Below, in pieces: positions 1 to 5,509 of a stretch of DNA of 5,542 nt (within the stretch, counting starts at the first letter, position 1; each line of letters begins with the position of its first letter). The notes beneath the pieces were generated by a model, which did no database searches, had not been told where the DNA came from, and saw only the letters and a program-made list of their open reading frames with translations. Both the position numbers and the translations under genes were made by a program. This DNA is from Dehalococcoidia bacterium (GTDB lineage: Bacteria; Chloroflexota; Dehalococcoidia; GIF9; AB-539-J10), in NCBI GenBank assembly GCA_030626915.1, contig DAOUTC010000082.1:1-5542 (forward strand), given 5' to 3'.

Positions 1-722
1 CCTCCTTCAACTCCCTCTCTCTCCCACAGATTCTCAATGCGCTGGATACGCAAATCTTCAAATTCTGGGTGTTTGAAAAGCGAATTATCATCTATCTCAC
101 ACCTGGAATCGGCTGCAACCATTTTCCCCTCACTAGTTATAACCAGCGGATTGATCTCAGCGATACGGGCGTCATAGGAGGCAAATGCGTTGTACAGTTG
201 AGAAAGTATTCTACTAGCCGAGGTTAGAATTTTCCCGGTCAAACCAATCTGACGCACCAGGTTTATCGCTTCATAATTTCTTATTCCATAAAGAGGCTCG
301 ATAAGCTTGGAAGCTATTTTTTCAGGATTTCTTTTGGCCACTTCTTCTATTTCCACCCCACCCTCAGCGCTTACTATAGCTATTGGTACACCATTTTTAT
401 CATCAACCGTTATACCCATATACATCTCATTCGCGATGTCAAGCCTCTCCTCGACCAGCAGACTGCTAACCTTATACCCTTCCAACTCCATACCAAGAAT
501 CTCTTGAGCTATCTTTTGAGCATCTTCAGGCAACTTAGCAACTCTTATTCCGCCAGCCCTTCCCCGCCCACCAGTTAAAACCTGGGATTTAACTACTACT
601 TCTTTACCCATCTCGATAGCTGCTTGCTGTGCCTCCTCTCCTGTCTTGACTAAGGTTCCCTGTGGGATAGGAATGCCAAATTTCTTGAATATTTCTTTTC
701 CTTCGTATTCATATAACCTCAT
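1..722 (-). CDS. sucC: Succinyl-CoA synthetase (ADP-forming) beta subunit-like protein, 3' end cut by window edge
   Basis: An open frame runs from the ATG at 722 to the window edge: 240 codons of an expected 380-390. The visible part is the ATP-grasp half. It starts MRLYEYEGKEIFKKFGIPIP, as SucC proteins do. It has the nucleotide-binding Lys45 and glycine-rich GGRGRAGG (51-58), SAEGGVEIEEVA (118-129), and the metal-binding EINPLV (189-194) with Asp205 in AADSR. The C-terminal ligase domain lies outside the window. The family couples ATP hydrolysis to CoA-thioester formation on a dicarboxylate, with an alpha subunit (SucD) that would be expected further left. Beside glutaryl-CoA-type genes the substrate could be succinate, glutarate or malate; the sequence does not decide this. 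The start is supported by GGAGGTGA ten bases upstream. Family assignment is firm; the substrate is inference. Confidence 0.9.
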   Translation of the reverse strand, partial: MRLYEYEGKEIFKKFGIPIPQGTLVKTGEEAQQAAIEMGKEVVVKSQVLTGGRGRAGGIRVAKLPEDAQKIAQEILGMELEGYKVSSLLVEERLDIANEMYMGITVDDKNGVPIAIVSAEGGVEIEEVAKRNPEKIASKLIEPLYGIRNYEAINLVRQIGLTGKILTSASRILSQLYNAFASYDARIAEINPLVITSEGKMVAADSRCEIDDNSLFKHPEFEDLRIQRIENLWEREGVEG

Positions 723-732
723 GTTGTCTATA

Positions 733-740
733 TCACCTCC
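733..740 (-). promoter_or_regulatory. Ribosome binding site of the sucC-like gene
   Basis: On the minus strand this reads GGAGGTGA, a perfect eight-base match to the anti-Shine-Dalgarno end of 16S rRNA. It sits ten bases before the ATG at 722 and fixes that start. Confidence 0.85.
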
Positions 741-754
741 AGTCTATTACACTT

Positions 755-829
755 TTATAATTTCCTGATAAAGCTGATAAATGCTTGAACAACAGCAACA
801 TAAGGTATATTGTCCCATAATAAAGACAT
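755..829 (-). CDS. Possible 24-residue hydrophobic micropeptide in the carboxyltransferase-sucC gap
   Basis: The 157-base gap between the carboxyltransferase remnant and sucC contains AAGGAGGG (minus strand, 847-840), a strong ribosome binding site. Ten bases after it an ATG opens a 24-codon frame beginning MSLLWDNIPYVAVV and ending ISFIRKL, stop TAA. The composition is protein-like: an aromatic N-terminus, a hydrophobic centre and a basic C-terminus, as in small membrane-associated peptides. A second ATG at 833, six bases after the same site, opens an overlapping 28-codon frame (833-747) with four consecutive cysteines. That one looks less natural but is better spaced. I recognise neither. 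The site could also be a leftover from a lost gene. No promoter or terminator is clear in the gap. Whether anything is translated is unknown. Confidence 0.3.
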   Translation of the reverse strand: MSLLWDNIPYVAVVQAFISFIRKL

Positions 830-879
830 ACATTAAACGCCCTCCTTCACGCACAGTGTCAGATTTTCTTGCATTTGAT

Positions 880-1339
880 TTACAGGTTTATGTTAGAGAA
901 TTTCTTCCAAGGCGTGGCTACAGTCTTTTTCTCCAGAGCCTCCAATGCTCTACTTATATACTTCCTCGTGTCACGTGGCGTGATAGTAGCATCAATGTAA
1001 CCTCGCTCGGCAGCTTGATAGGGATTTTCATAAGACTCGGAGAACTCCCTGATCCTCTTTACTCTCACTTCCTCAGGATTTTTCGCTTCTTTTATCTCTC
1101 TGGCAAAGATCACGCTGGCAGCAGTCGCAGCGCCAACAATAGTAACCTGAGCAGTAGGCCAGGCGAATACAAAGTCAGCCCCAATAGAAGAAATAATCAA
1201 TCCTTTCTCGTGCCGATAACTGCCCTTTTTTGTGGCGTTTCTCAATAGCCCCCGACCCACCCATTTGCTGGATATGCTCTTTTTTCCGCTTATACTCCTC
1301 AATCTTCTGTGCAGTCGTACCTTTAACCACTTCACTCAT
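880..1339 (-). pseudogene. Biotin-dependent acyl-CoA carboxyltransferase (PCC-beta / MmdA / GcdA type), internally deleted and frameshifted
   Basis: The true start is the ATG at 1339, behind a G-rich AAAAGGGGG site 15 bases after the biotin carrier gene. It gives MSEVVKGTTAQKIEEYKRKK and then KKGQLSARERIDYFF (to about 1187), the normal N-terminus of this roughly 515-residue family, before a TGA at 1177-1175. In the frame one base over, from about 1197 to the TAA at 880, lies the normal C-terminus: SSIGADFVFAWPTAQVTIVG, NPYQAAERGYIDATITPRDTR and a NINL end. About 360 residues between the two are missing, including nearly all of the acyl-CoA and carboxybiotin sites. The longest computed frame (from 1335) starts with meaningless out-of-frame sequence. 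An intact enzyme would move CO2 between an acyl-CoA (propionyl/methylmalonyl or glutaconyl type) and biotin on the neighbouring carrier. This copy cannot. A misassembly is the alternative explanation. Confidence 0.9.
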
Positions 1340-1354
1340 GACTCAATCCCCCTT

Positions 1355-1573
1355 TTAATACTCGATCACAGCTATTTTAGCGCCGGTCTTAACATTCACT
1401 CCAGGTGACACAGCCAGCTCTTTGACTGTGCCTTTCACCAGCGAGAAAATAGGATTCTCCATTTTCATCGCCTCAATGGTACAAACCACTGCATCTTCAT
1501 CCACAACATCCCCCACAGCAACATTTACAGATACTACCTTTCCCGGTAAAGGTGCTTCCACTACTTCTTGCAT
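1355..1573 (-). CDS. Stand-alone biotin carboxyl carrier protein (biotinyl domain)
   Basis: A 72-residue protein consisting of a single biotinyl/lipoyl-like domain. It begins VEAPLPGKVVSVNV, has the biotin attachment motif EAMKMEN (34-40) with the biotinylated Lys37, and ends with a second half-domain, GTVKELAVSPGVNVKTG. It lacks the Ala/Pro-rich linker found in many decarboxylase gamma subunits, so it is a minimal carrier. Its position directly before a carboxyltransferase gene (15-base gap) makes it the carboxybiotin shuttle of a methylmalonyl-CoA- or glutaconyl-CoA-type (de)carboxylase. Biotinylation by BirA is expected from the family. The start ATG has only a modest GAGGG site about ten bases upstream and lies 39 bases after the acyl-CoA dehydrogenase stop. 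With its adjacent partner broken, it may serve a carboxyltransferase encoded elsewhere or be in decay. Confidence 0.93.
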   Translation of the reverse strand: MQEVVEAPLPGKVVSVNVAVGDVVDEDAVVCTIEAMKMENPIFSLVKGTVKELAVSPGVNVKTGAKIAVIEY

Positions 1574-1612
1574 TCACATAACCCTCATGAAATATAAACT
1601 CTATTACATTTC

Positions 1613-2794
1613 TTACAATTCTCTGGTAAATGCCTGAATACCAGTAATATCCTGCCCTAAAATCAAGGTATGAATAAAATGTGTTCCCTGATATGTATAT
1701 ACGGCTTCAATGTTTCCCATATGCCGTATAGGAGGATAGTCATAAGAACACCCATTGGCGCCCAAAAGAGAGCGAGCGGTTCTGGCACACATACGTGCCA
1801 TCTCAACATTATTCCTCTTGGCCATGGAAATTTGTTGATGCCTTGCCTTCCCCGCATCCAACAGCCTACCAAGCCGATAGGCCAGAAGTTGCGCCTTGGT
1901 AATTTCTGTTAGCATATTCACCAAATCCTGCTGAACTAGCTGATAAGATGCAATAGGGGCACCGAATTGTTCCCTCTCTTTGGCATAATTCAAGGCTGTC
2001 TCATAGCAGGACATGGCAGCCCCGATGGCTCCCCAGGAGATACCATAGCGAGCTTGATCGAGGCACATAAATACCTGCTTTAACCTTGTTGATTGGGGTA
2101 AAACATTCTCTTCTGGAACTTTCACATCATTCAGTGATATTTGACCAACATCGCCACATCTCATTGCACCTTTCTTGTCCATGAAAGTTTGGGTATATCC
2201 CTCTGTGCCTCGAGGCACTAAAAATGCCCTTATCCCGTCCTCAGCTCGTGCATAAACCACTGAAATGTCCGCGGTTGACCCTTCGCTTATCCATTCCTTC
2301 GCTCCATTAAGAATCCAGCTATCCCCGTCTTTTTTGGCTACTGTCTCCATCGCAGCCACATCAGAACCATGGTTTGGTTCTGTTAAGGCAAAACATCCTA
2401 TCGTCTTCCCACTCGCTATCTGAGGCAACCATTTATGCTTTTGTTCCTCCGTGCCAAACTGCCATATCGGATACATCACCAACCCAGATTGCACCTCCAC
2501 AAAGCTTCTAAGAGCGCCATCAACTCGCTCCACTTCCTGGCATAAAAGCCCCTCTTGTATATGATTTGCTCCACCCCCCCCGTATTGTTGCGGAATCTGA
2601 GGACCGATCATACCAAGTTCACCCAGCTTAGGAGCAAGGTCTTCCAAAGGAAGCGGCTCTTCCTTATGAAAAGAATTTACGACAAGCGGTTCGACTTCAT
2701 CTTCCATAAATTTCCTCACCGTATCCCTGAACATCTTTTCCTCATCAGAAAGCAACTCTTCTATACCATAATAATCTACGCCTTTAAAAGCCAT
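1613..2794 (-). CDS. Glutaryl-CoA dehydrogenase-like acyl-CoA dehydrogenase with Gln at the catalytic-base position
   Basis: A full-length (393 aa) FAD-dependent acyl-CoA dehydrogenase. It matches glutaryl-CoA dehydrogenase (GCDH) better than other branches: LVMYPIWQFGTEEQKHKWLP, the FAD/substrate loop ALTEPNHGSD (136-145), ARYGISWGAIGA (248-259), REQFGAPIASYQLVQ and LILGQDITGIQAF at the C-terminus. The GCDH carboxylate-pocket residues are present: Glu89, Arg96 and Tyr368, equivalent to human Glu87, Arg94 and Tyr369. The next residue, where human GCDH has the catalytic base Glu370 (TYEGTHDIH), is Gln369 here (TYQGTHFIH; codon CAG, 1690-1688). The alternative base position used by isovaleryl-CoA dehydrogenase is Ala (LDQAR). 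The family oxidises glutaryl-CoA to glutaconyl-CoA or crotonyl-CoA and passes electrons to ETF; no ETF gene is in the window. GGGAGG precedes the ATG. Family is firm, activity doubtful. Confidence 0.92.
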   Translation of the reverse strand: MAFKGVDYYGIEELLSDEEKMFRDTVRKFMEDEVEPLVVNSFHKEEPLPLEDLAPKLGELGMIGPQIPQQYGGGGANHIQEGLLCQEVERVDGALRSFVEVQSGLVMYPIWQFGTEEQKHKWLPQIASGKTIGCFALTEPNHGSDVAAMETVAKKDGDSWILNGAKEWISEGSTADISVVYARAEDGIRAFLVPRGTEGYTQTFMDKKGAMRCGDVGQISLNDVKVPEENVLPQSTRLKQVFMCLDQARYGISWGAIGAAMSCYETALNYAKEREQFGAPIASYQLVQQDLVNMLTEITKAQLLAYRLGRLLDAGKARHQQISMAKRNNVEMARMCARTARSLLGANGCSYDYPPIRHMGNIEAVYTYQGTHFIHTLILGQDITGIQAFTREL

Positions 2795-2872
2795 ATCATT
2801 ATCCTCCCTTCTCTTTTTTACTTTATTCCTTTGGCCCGCACTTTATCTAATTCACTGCTATACCATTCTTAA

Positions 2873-3655
2873 TCACCTTCCTATAAAATTGGGCTTTCTT
2901 TTCTCCAGAAAAGCTGCTACGCCCTCTTTCAGATCTTGAGTACTAAAACACTGTGCATTGCACTGAATTTCCAGATTTATGGCGTTGTCCAGGGATAAAT
3001 CATAACCATAGTTAATGGCATGCTTGGCCATTTTGATAGCAAAAGGCGGCATTCCCGCCAACTTTTGGGCAAACTTCTTCGTCTCCTCCATCAGCTGTTC
3101 AGCCGGAAATATCCTGTTAACCAACCCTATCTCATAAGCACGTTGAGCCGTGATTTGCTCACCACTCAGGACCAATTCCTTTGCCCGACCCATTCCTATC
3201 AAGCGTGCCAATCTTTGTGTGCCTCCCCATCCAGGGATGAATCCCAGAAGAATCTCTGGTTGACCAAAACGCGCTTTATCAGAGGCAAATCTAATGTCAC
3301 AAGCCATAGATATTTCTGTCCCCCCACCTAAAGCAAAGCCATTCACAGCAGCAATCACAGGCTTCCCCATAGTCTCCATAAATCTGAGTGTATCCTGACC
3401 CAGCTCCGTAAACTTCATAATCTCTTGAGGGCTTTTGCCTTTTAAATATGCAACATCAGCTCCAGCAACAAACGCCCTGTCACCTGCCCCCGTAAGAATA
3501 ACAGCCTTAATGTTTCCATCCTCTTTACATTTATGGATAGCCTTATTGAGCTCCTGTACTGCCTCCAAATTCATAGCATTTAATACCTTGGGACGATTAA
3601 AAGTGATAGTGGCAATATTACCCTCCACCGCAAATAAAATATTTTTGTATTCCAT
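2873..3655 (-). CDS. crt: Enoyl-CoA hydratase (crotonase)
   Basis: A 260-residue crotonase-fold protein of normal length. It hydrates crotonyl-CoA or other short 2-enoyl-CoAs to 3-hydroxyacyl-CoA in the cytoplasm. The oxyanion hole lies in AFVAGADV (61-68) and NGFALGGGTEIS (105-116). Both catalytic glutamates are present, Glu114 (GGGTEIS) and Glu134 (FGQPEILLG), with the family's spacing of 20 residues, followed by IPGWGGTQRL. The start has a perfect AAGGAGGAG site and lies 26 bases after the hbd stop, so the two are surely co-transcribed. A 78-base gap leads to the dehydrogenase gene. I see no sign of damage, unlike in the two genes further downstream. The context (hbd before it, GCDH-like gene after it) points to crotonyl-CoA as substrate. 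Some homologues act on longer or branched chains, so specificity is inferred. Confidence 0.95.
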   Translation of the reverse strand: MEYKNILFAVEGNIATITFNRPKVLNAMNLEAVQELNKAIHKCKEDGNIKAVILTGAGDRAFVAGADVAYLKGKSPQEIMKFTELGQDTLRFMETMGKPVIAAVNGFALGGGTEISMACDIRFASDKARFGQPEILLGFIPGWGGTQRLARLIGMGRAKELVLSGEQITAQRAYEIGLVNRIFPAEQLMEETKKFAQKLAGMPPFAIKMAKHAINYGYDLSLDNAINLEIQCNAQCFSTQDLKEGVAAFLEKRKPNFIGR

Positions 3656-3681
3656 GGCTAATTTCTCCTCCTTATAATAAA

Positions 3682-4542
3682 TTATCTCTCCTTATAATCG
3701 TAAAACCCTTTCCCTGTCTTTCTACCCAGGTAACCTGCATCCACATACCTCTTCAGGAGTGGACATGGCCTGTACTTGGAGTCGTTGAAACCTCCATAAA
3801 GTACTTGCATAATATCCAAACAGACATCTAACCCAATGAGGTCTGCTAATTCTAGTGGCCCCATAGGATGATTCATACCGAGTTTCATCACATTATCAAT
3901 AGCCTCCGCAGTGCCTACGCCTTCGTAAAGTGCATAAACAGCCTCATTGATCATGGGCATCAAGATTCTATTTGAGATGAACCCGGGAGAGTCGTTAGCC
4001 ATCACCGGTGTTTTGCCAAATTGCTCGGCTAGTTTGCAAGTCGTCTCGGCCGTTTCTCTAGATGTAGCCATACCATTGACAATTTCCACTAGTTTCATAA
4101 TAGGGGCCGGATTAAAGAAGTGCATGCCAATGACCAATTCTGGCCTCTTTGTTGCCGTAGCGATCTTTGTAATGGAAAGAGATGAAGTGTTTGTGGCCAG
4201 GATAACCCCTGGTTTGCAGACCTTGTCCAGATCCTTAAAGATGTTCAACTTAAAGTCCAGTTTCTCAGTAGCGGCCTCCACTACAAAATCAGCATCCCTC
4301 ATGTCTTCAATATTGGTACTCTTTTTAATTCGTCCCAGAATTTCATCTCTTTGCGCAACAGTAAGCTTTTCCTTAAACACTAAACGGTCAAGGTTCTTGG
4401 TAATGGCACTAAATCCCCTGTCCACAAACTCATCAGCGATATCATTCATAATGACATTGAGCCCTCCAGTGGAAGCAGCAACCTGTGCAATCCCACTTCC
4501 CATAGTGCCAACGCCTACCACACCACATGTTTTAATCTCCAT
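3682..4542 (-). CDS. hbd: 3-hydroxybutyryl-CoA dehydrogenase
   Basis: A full-length (286 aa) 3-hydroxyacyl-CoA dehydrogenase of the short clostridial Hbd type. The Rossmann motif GVGTMGSG (residues 10-17) is followed by an acidic residue after strand 2, Asp34 in MNDIADEFVDRG. The active-site set is complete: Ser in NTSSLSITKIA (118-128), His141 in GMHFFNPAPIMKLVE, Glu153 and Asn191 in DSPGFISNRI. The dimerisation half has NHPMGPLELADLIGLD (224-239) and ends GRKTGKGFYDY. It oxidises (S)-3-hydroxybutyryl-CoA to acetoacetyl-CoA, or works in reverse in butyrate formation. It is the first gene of the operon. The ATG at 4542 follows AGAGGAG at normal spacing and lies roughly 58 bases after the predicted transcription start. 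No thiolase gene is in the window, although one is needed to finish the pathway. Confidence 0.96.
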   Translation of the reverse strand: MEIKTCGVVGVGTMGSGIAQVAASTGGLNVIMNDIADEFVDRGFSAITKNLDRLVFKEKLTVAQRDEILGRIKKSTNIEDMRDADFVVEAATEKLDFKLNIFKDLDKVCKPGVILATNTSSLSITKIATATKRPELVIGMHFFNPAPIMKLVEIVNGMATSRETAETTCKLAEQFGKTPVMANDSPGFISNRILMPMINEAVYALYEGVGTAEAIDNVMKLGMNHPMGPLELADLIGLDVCLDIMQVLYGGFNDSKYRPCPLLKRYVDAGYLGRKTGKGFYDYKER

Positions 4543-4606
4543 TGCCTTCTCCTCTACTTTTGTTTAAATGCTATTCTGTAGTAACTCAGCCGTAAAATCA
4601 ATACTT

Positions 4607-4634
4607 CTTATACCCGACATCGATGTCCTGTCAC
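4607..4634 (-). promoter_or_regulatory. Predicted promoter of the hbd operon with a palindromic operator in the spacer
   Basis: On the minus strand GTGACA (4634-4629) and TATAAG (4612-4607) are separated by 16 bases. Each matches the sigma-A consensus at five of six positions. Between them GACATCGATGTC (4627-4616) is a perfect 12-bp inverted repeat, placed where a bound repressor would block RNA polymerase. The predicted start, near 4600, leaves a leader of about 58 bases before hbd. Which regulator binds is unknown; a TetR- or FadR/FapR-like fatty-acyl-CoA regulator would suit the operon, but that is inference. Confidence 0.6.
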
Positions 4635-4640
4635 CAAACC

Positions 4641-4676
4641 CAACAAAAGGCTTCCTTCGAGATAAAGGAAGCCTTT
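4641..4676 (-). terminator. Intrinsic terminator after ssrA
   Basis: A perfect 12-bp hairpin: AAAGGCTTCCTT (minus strand 4676-4665), a 7-base loop, then AAGGAAGCCTTT (4657-4646). It is followed by a short T-rich tail (TTTTGTT). It begins about a dozen bases beyond the tmRNA CCA end and separates the smpB-ssrA unit from the hbd operon. The T tract is imperfect, so some read-through is possible. Confidence 0.85.
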
Positions 4677-4687
4677 AATTCGCCTCA

Positions 4688-5024
4688 TGGTGGAGGCGGG
4701 GGAGAGTTGAACTCCCCGTCCAGAAGAAGGTTGCCAGAATATCCTACAAGCTTAGTCAGCTCCTTTTATCTCATCTAGCTTTCATCTGCTGACCGAATCC
4801 AGCTAGACCAGCCAATTTTCCTTAGCTAGCCTCTATTGGCATCCAGGCTAGCGCACCCCGACTTTATGACACCCAATCCCAACCTTCGAGGAGAGGCCAG
4901 GTTGGATGTGAACCTTTAAGCGTAAACTGGTTCGGCAGTTGTTTTTTGCCACTTGTTTTATGAGGTTAGTGGCACCTCAGCTTGCAATTCTGTAGGCCTT
5001 CCCCCGTCGAAGCCACGCGCCCCC
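4688..5024 (-). ncRNA. ssrA: Transfer-messenger RNA (tmRNA)
   Basis: A complete one-piece tmRNA of 337 nt that rescues stalled ribosomes together with SmpB and tags the nascent chain. The 5' end GGGGGCG pairs with CGCCTCC before the discriminator A and the encoded CCA. The conserved GTGGCTTCGACGGG follows the 5' acceptor strand, and the T arm is GGGGAG-TTCAACT-CTCCCC. PK1 is visible: TGAGGT/ACCTCA stem, and loop GCCAC with GTGGC. Stem P5 is built on CCAACCT/AGGTTGG. Two later pseudoknots follow: GCTAGCCT/AGGCTAGC with GCCAAT/ATTGGC (4852-4811), and CTAGCT/AGCTAG with GTCAGC/GCTGAC (4806-4755). I find three pseudoknots rather than the common four, and may have missed one. The gene starts 23 bases after the smpB stop. 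I see no clear promoter of its own, so it may be processed from a joint transcript or start inside smpB. Confidence 0.96.
4916..4936 (-). other. tmRNA tag reading frame (putative, unusually short)
   Basis: PK1 ends with GTGGC (4952-4948). Eleven bases later, the same distance as in E. coli tmRNA, GCC at 4936 can act as the resume codon. It gives Ala-Glu-Pro-Val-Tyr-Ala and then TAA just before stem P5. The frame starting at the GCA inside PK1 does not stop before P5 and is unlikely. Tags normally run 8 or more residues and end in -LAA or a similar -AA degron. This one ends -VYA. Confidence 0.6.
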
Positions 5025-5047
5025 AGATTGCTAACCTTGCCTTTGTA

Positions 5048-5509
5048 TCACCTCCTTTTAAACTTCAGTGCTCGCTCTATTTTCCTCTCCGTCTCCTTGC
5101 GAGCAATAGCCTCACGCTTATCATAAACCTTCTTTCCTTTGCCCACCCCCAGCTCTATTTTAGCAATTCCATGTTTAATATACAGCTTTAAAGGCACTAA
5201 AGTCAAACCTCGCTGTGTCACCTTGCCTGTAAGGCTAGCAATTTCCTTCCTATGAAGCAAGAGCTTGCGAGGTCTGGTTGGCTCGTGCGTATTATAGCTG
5301 GCAGCATCATAGGAGGCAATGTGACTGTTATATAGCCATAGCTCTCCATTTCCTGGTTTGGCATAGGCATCACTCAAGTTCACCTTGCCAGCTCTGATGG
5401 ACTTAATCTCAGAACCTTTAAGCACAATGCCCGCTTCAAGGCTTTCCTGGATGTGATAGTCATGATAAGCTTTGCGATTAACGGTTATCGTTCTGGAATC
5501 TTTTGCCAT
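5048..5509 (-). CDS. smpB: tmRNA-binding protein SmpB
   Basis: A 153-residue SmpB, full length for the family. It binds the tRNA-like domain of tmRNA, mimicking the missing anticodon stem, and delivers it with EF-Tu to stalled ribosomes. The beta-barrel core shows the family signatures: TITVNRKAYHDY near the N-terminus, ESLEAGIVLKGSEIKSIRAG (22-41), NLSDAYA, and a middle block around NTHEPTRPRKLLLHRKEI. The basic C-terminal tail that enters the mRNA channel is present (GKGKKVYDKREAIARKETER, then KFKRR). The ATG at 5509 is the only sensible start, because an in-frame TAA lies four codons upstream. No purine-rich site directly precedes it; the nearest, AAAGGACGG, is more than 20 bases away. The ssrA gene follows directly, as in Bacillus. 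What lies upstream (often rnr in Firmicutes) is outside the window. Confidence 0.97.
   Translation of the reverse strand: MAKDSRTITVNRKAYHDYHIQESLEAGIVLKGSEIKSIRAGKVNLSDAYAKPGNGELWLYNSHIASYDAASYNTHEPTRPRKLLLHRKEIASLTGKVTQRGLTLVPLKLYIKHGIAKIELGVGKGKKVYDKREAIARKETERKIERALKFKRR

Noticed and set aside
723..879. A separate promoter for the sucC-like gene
   Set aside because: Several AT-rich boxes exist, such as TATAAA, but none has a credible -35 at the right distance.
781..1248. 155-codon open frame on the plus strand
   Set aside because: It lies opposite the carboxyltransferase remnant and the micro-ORF gap, has no ribosome binding site and no recognisable motif, and is longer only because the region opposite is a pseudogene.
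1215..1335. N-terminal 40 residues of the frame starting at 1335 as a real protein start
   Set aside because: The same DNA read one base over gives the conserved carboxyltransferase N-terminus, so this part is out-of-frame noise upstream of the deletion junction.
2795..2872. A gene or terminator in the crt-dehydrogenase gap
   Set aside because: I see no hairpin with a T tract and no ORF beyond two codons; it appears to be leader sequence with the GGGAGG site.
3947..4567. 206-codon open frame on the plus strand
   Set aside because: It is antisense to hbd, whose motifs are complete; the plus-strand translation has no family features.
4573..4601. Second promoter candidate TTGATT-N17-CAGAAT upstream of hbd
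   Set aside because: Only four of six bases match in each box, and the GTGACA/TATAAG pair just upstream is clearly better.
4946..4952. GCA within PK1 as tmRNA resume codon
   Set aside because: These bases pair in the PK1 stem (GTGGC with GCCAC), and the frame stays open through P5, so it cannot be the tag frame.
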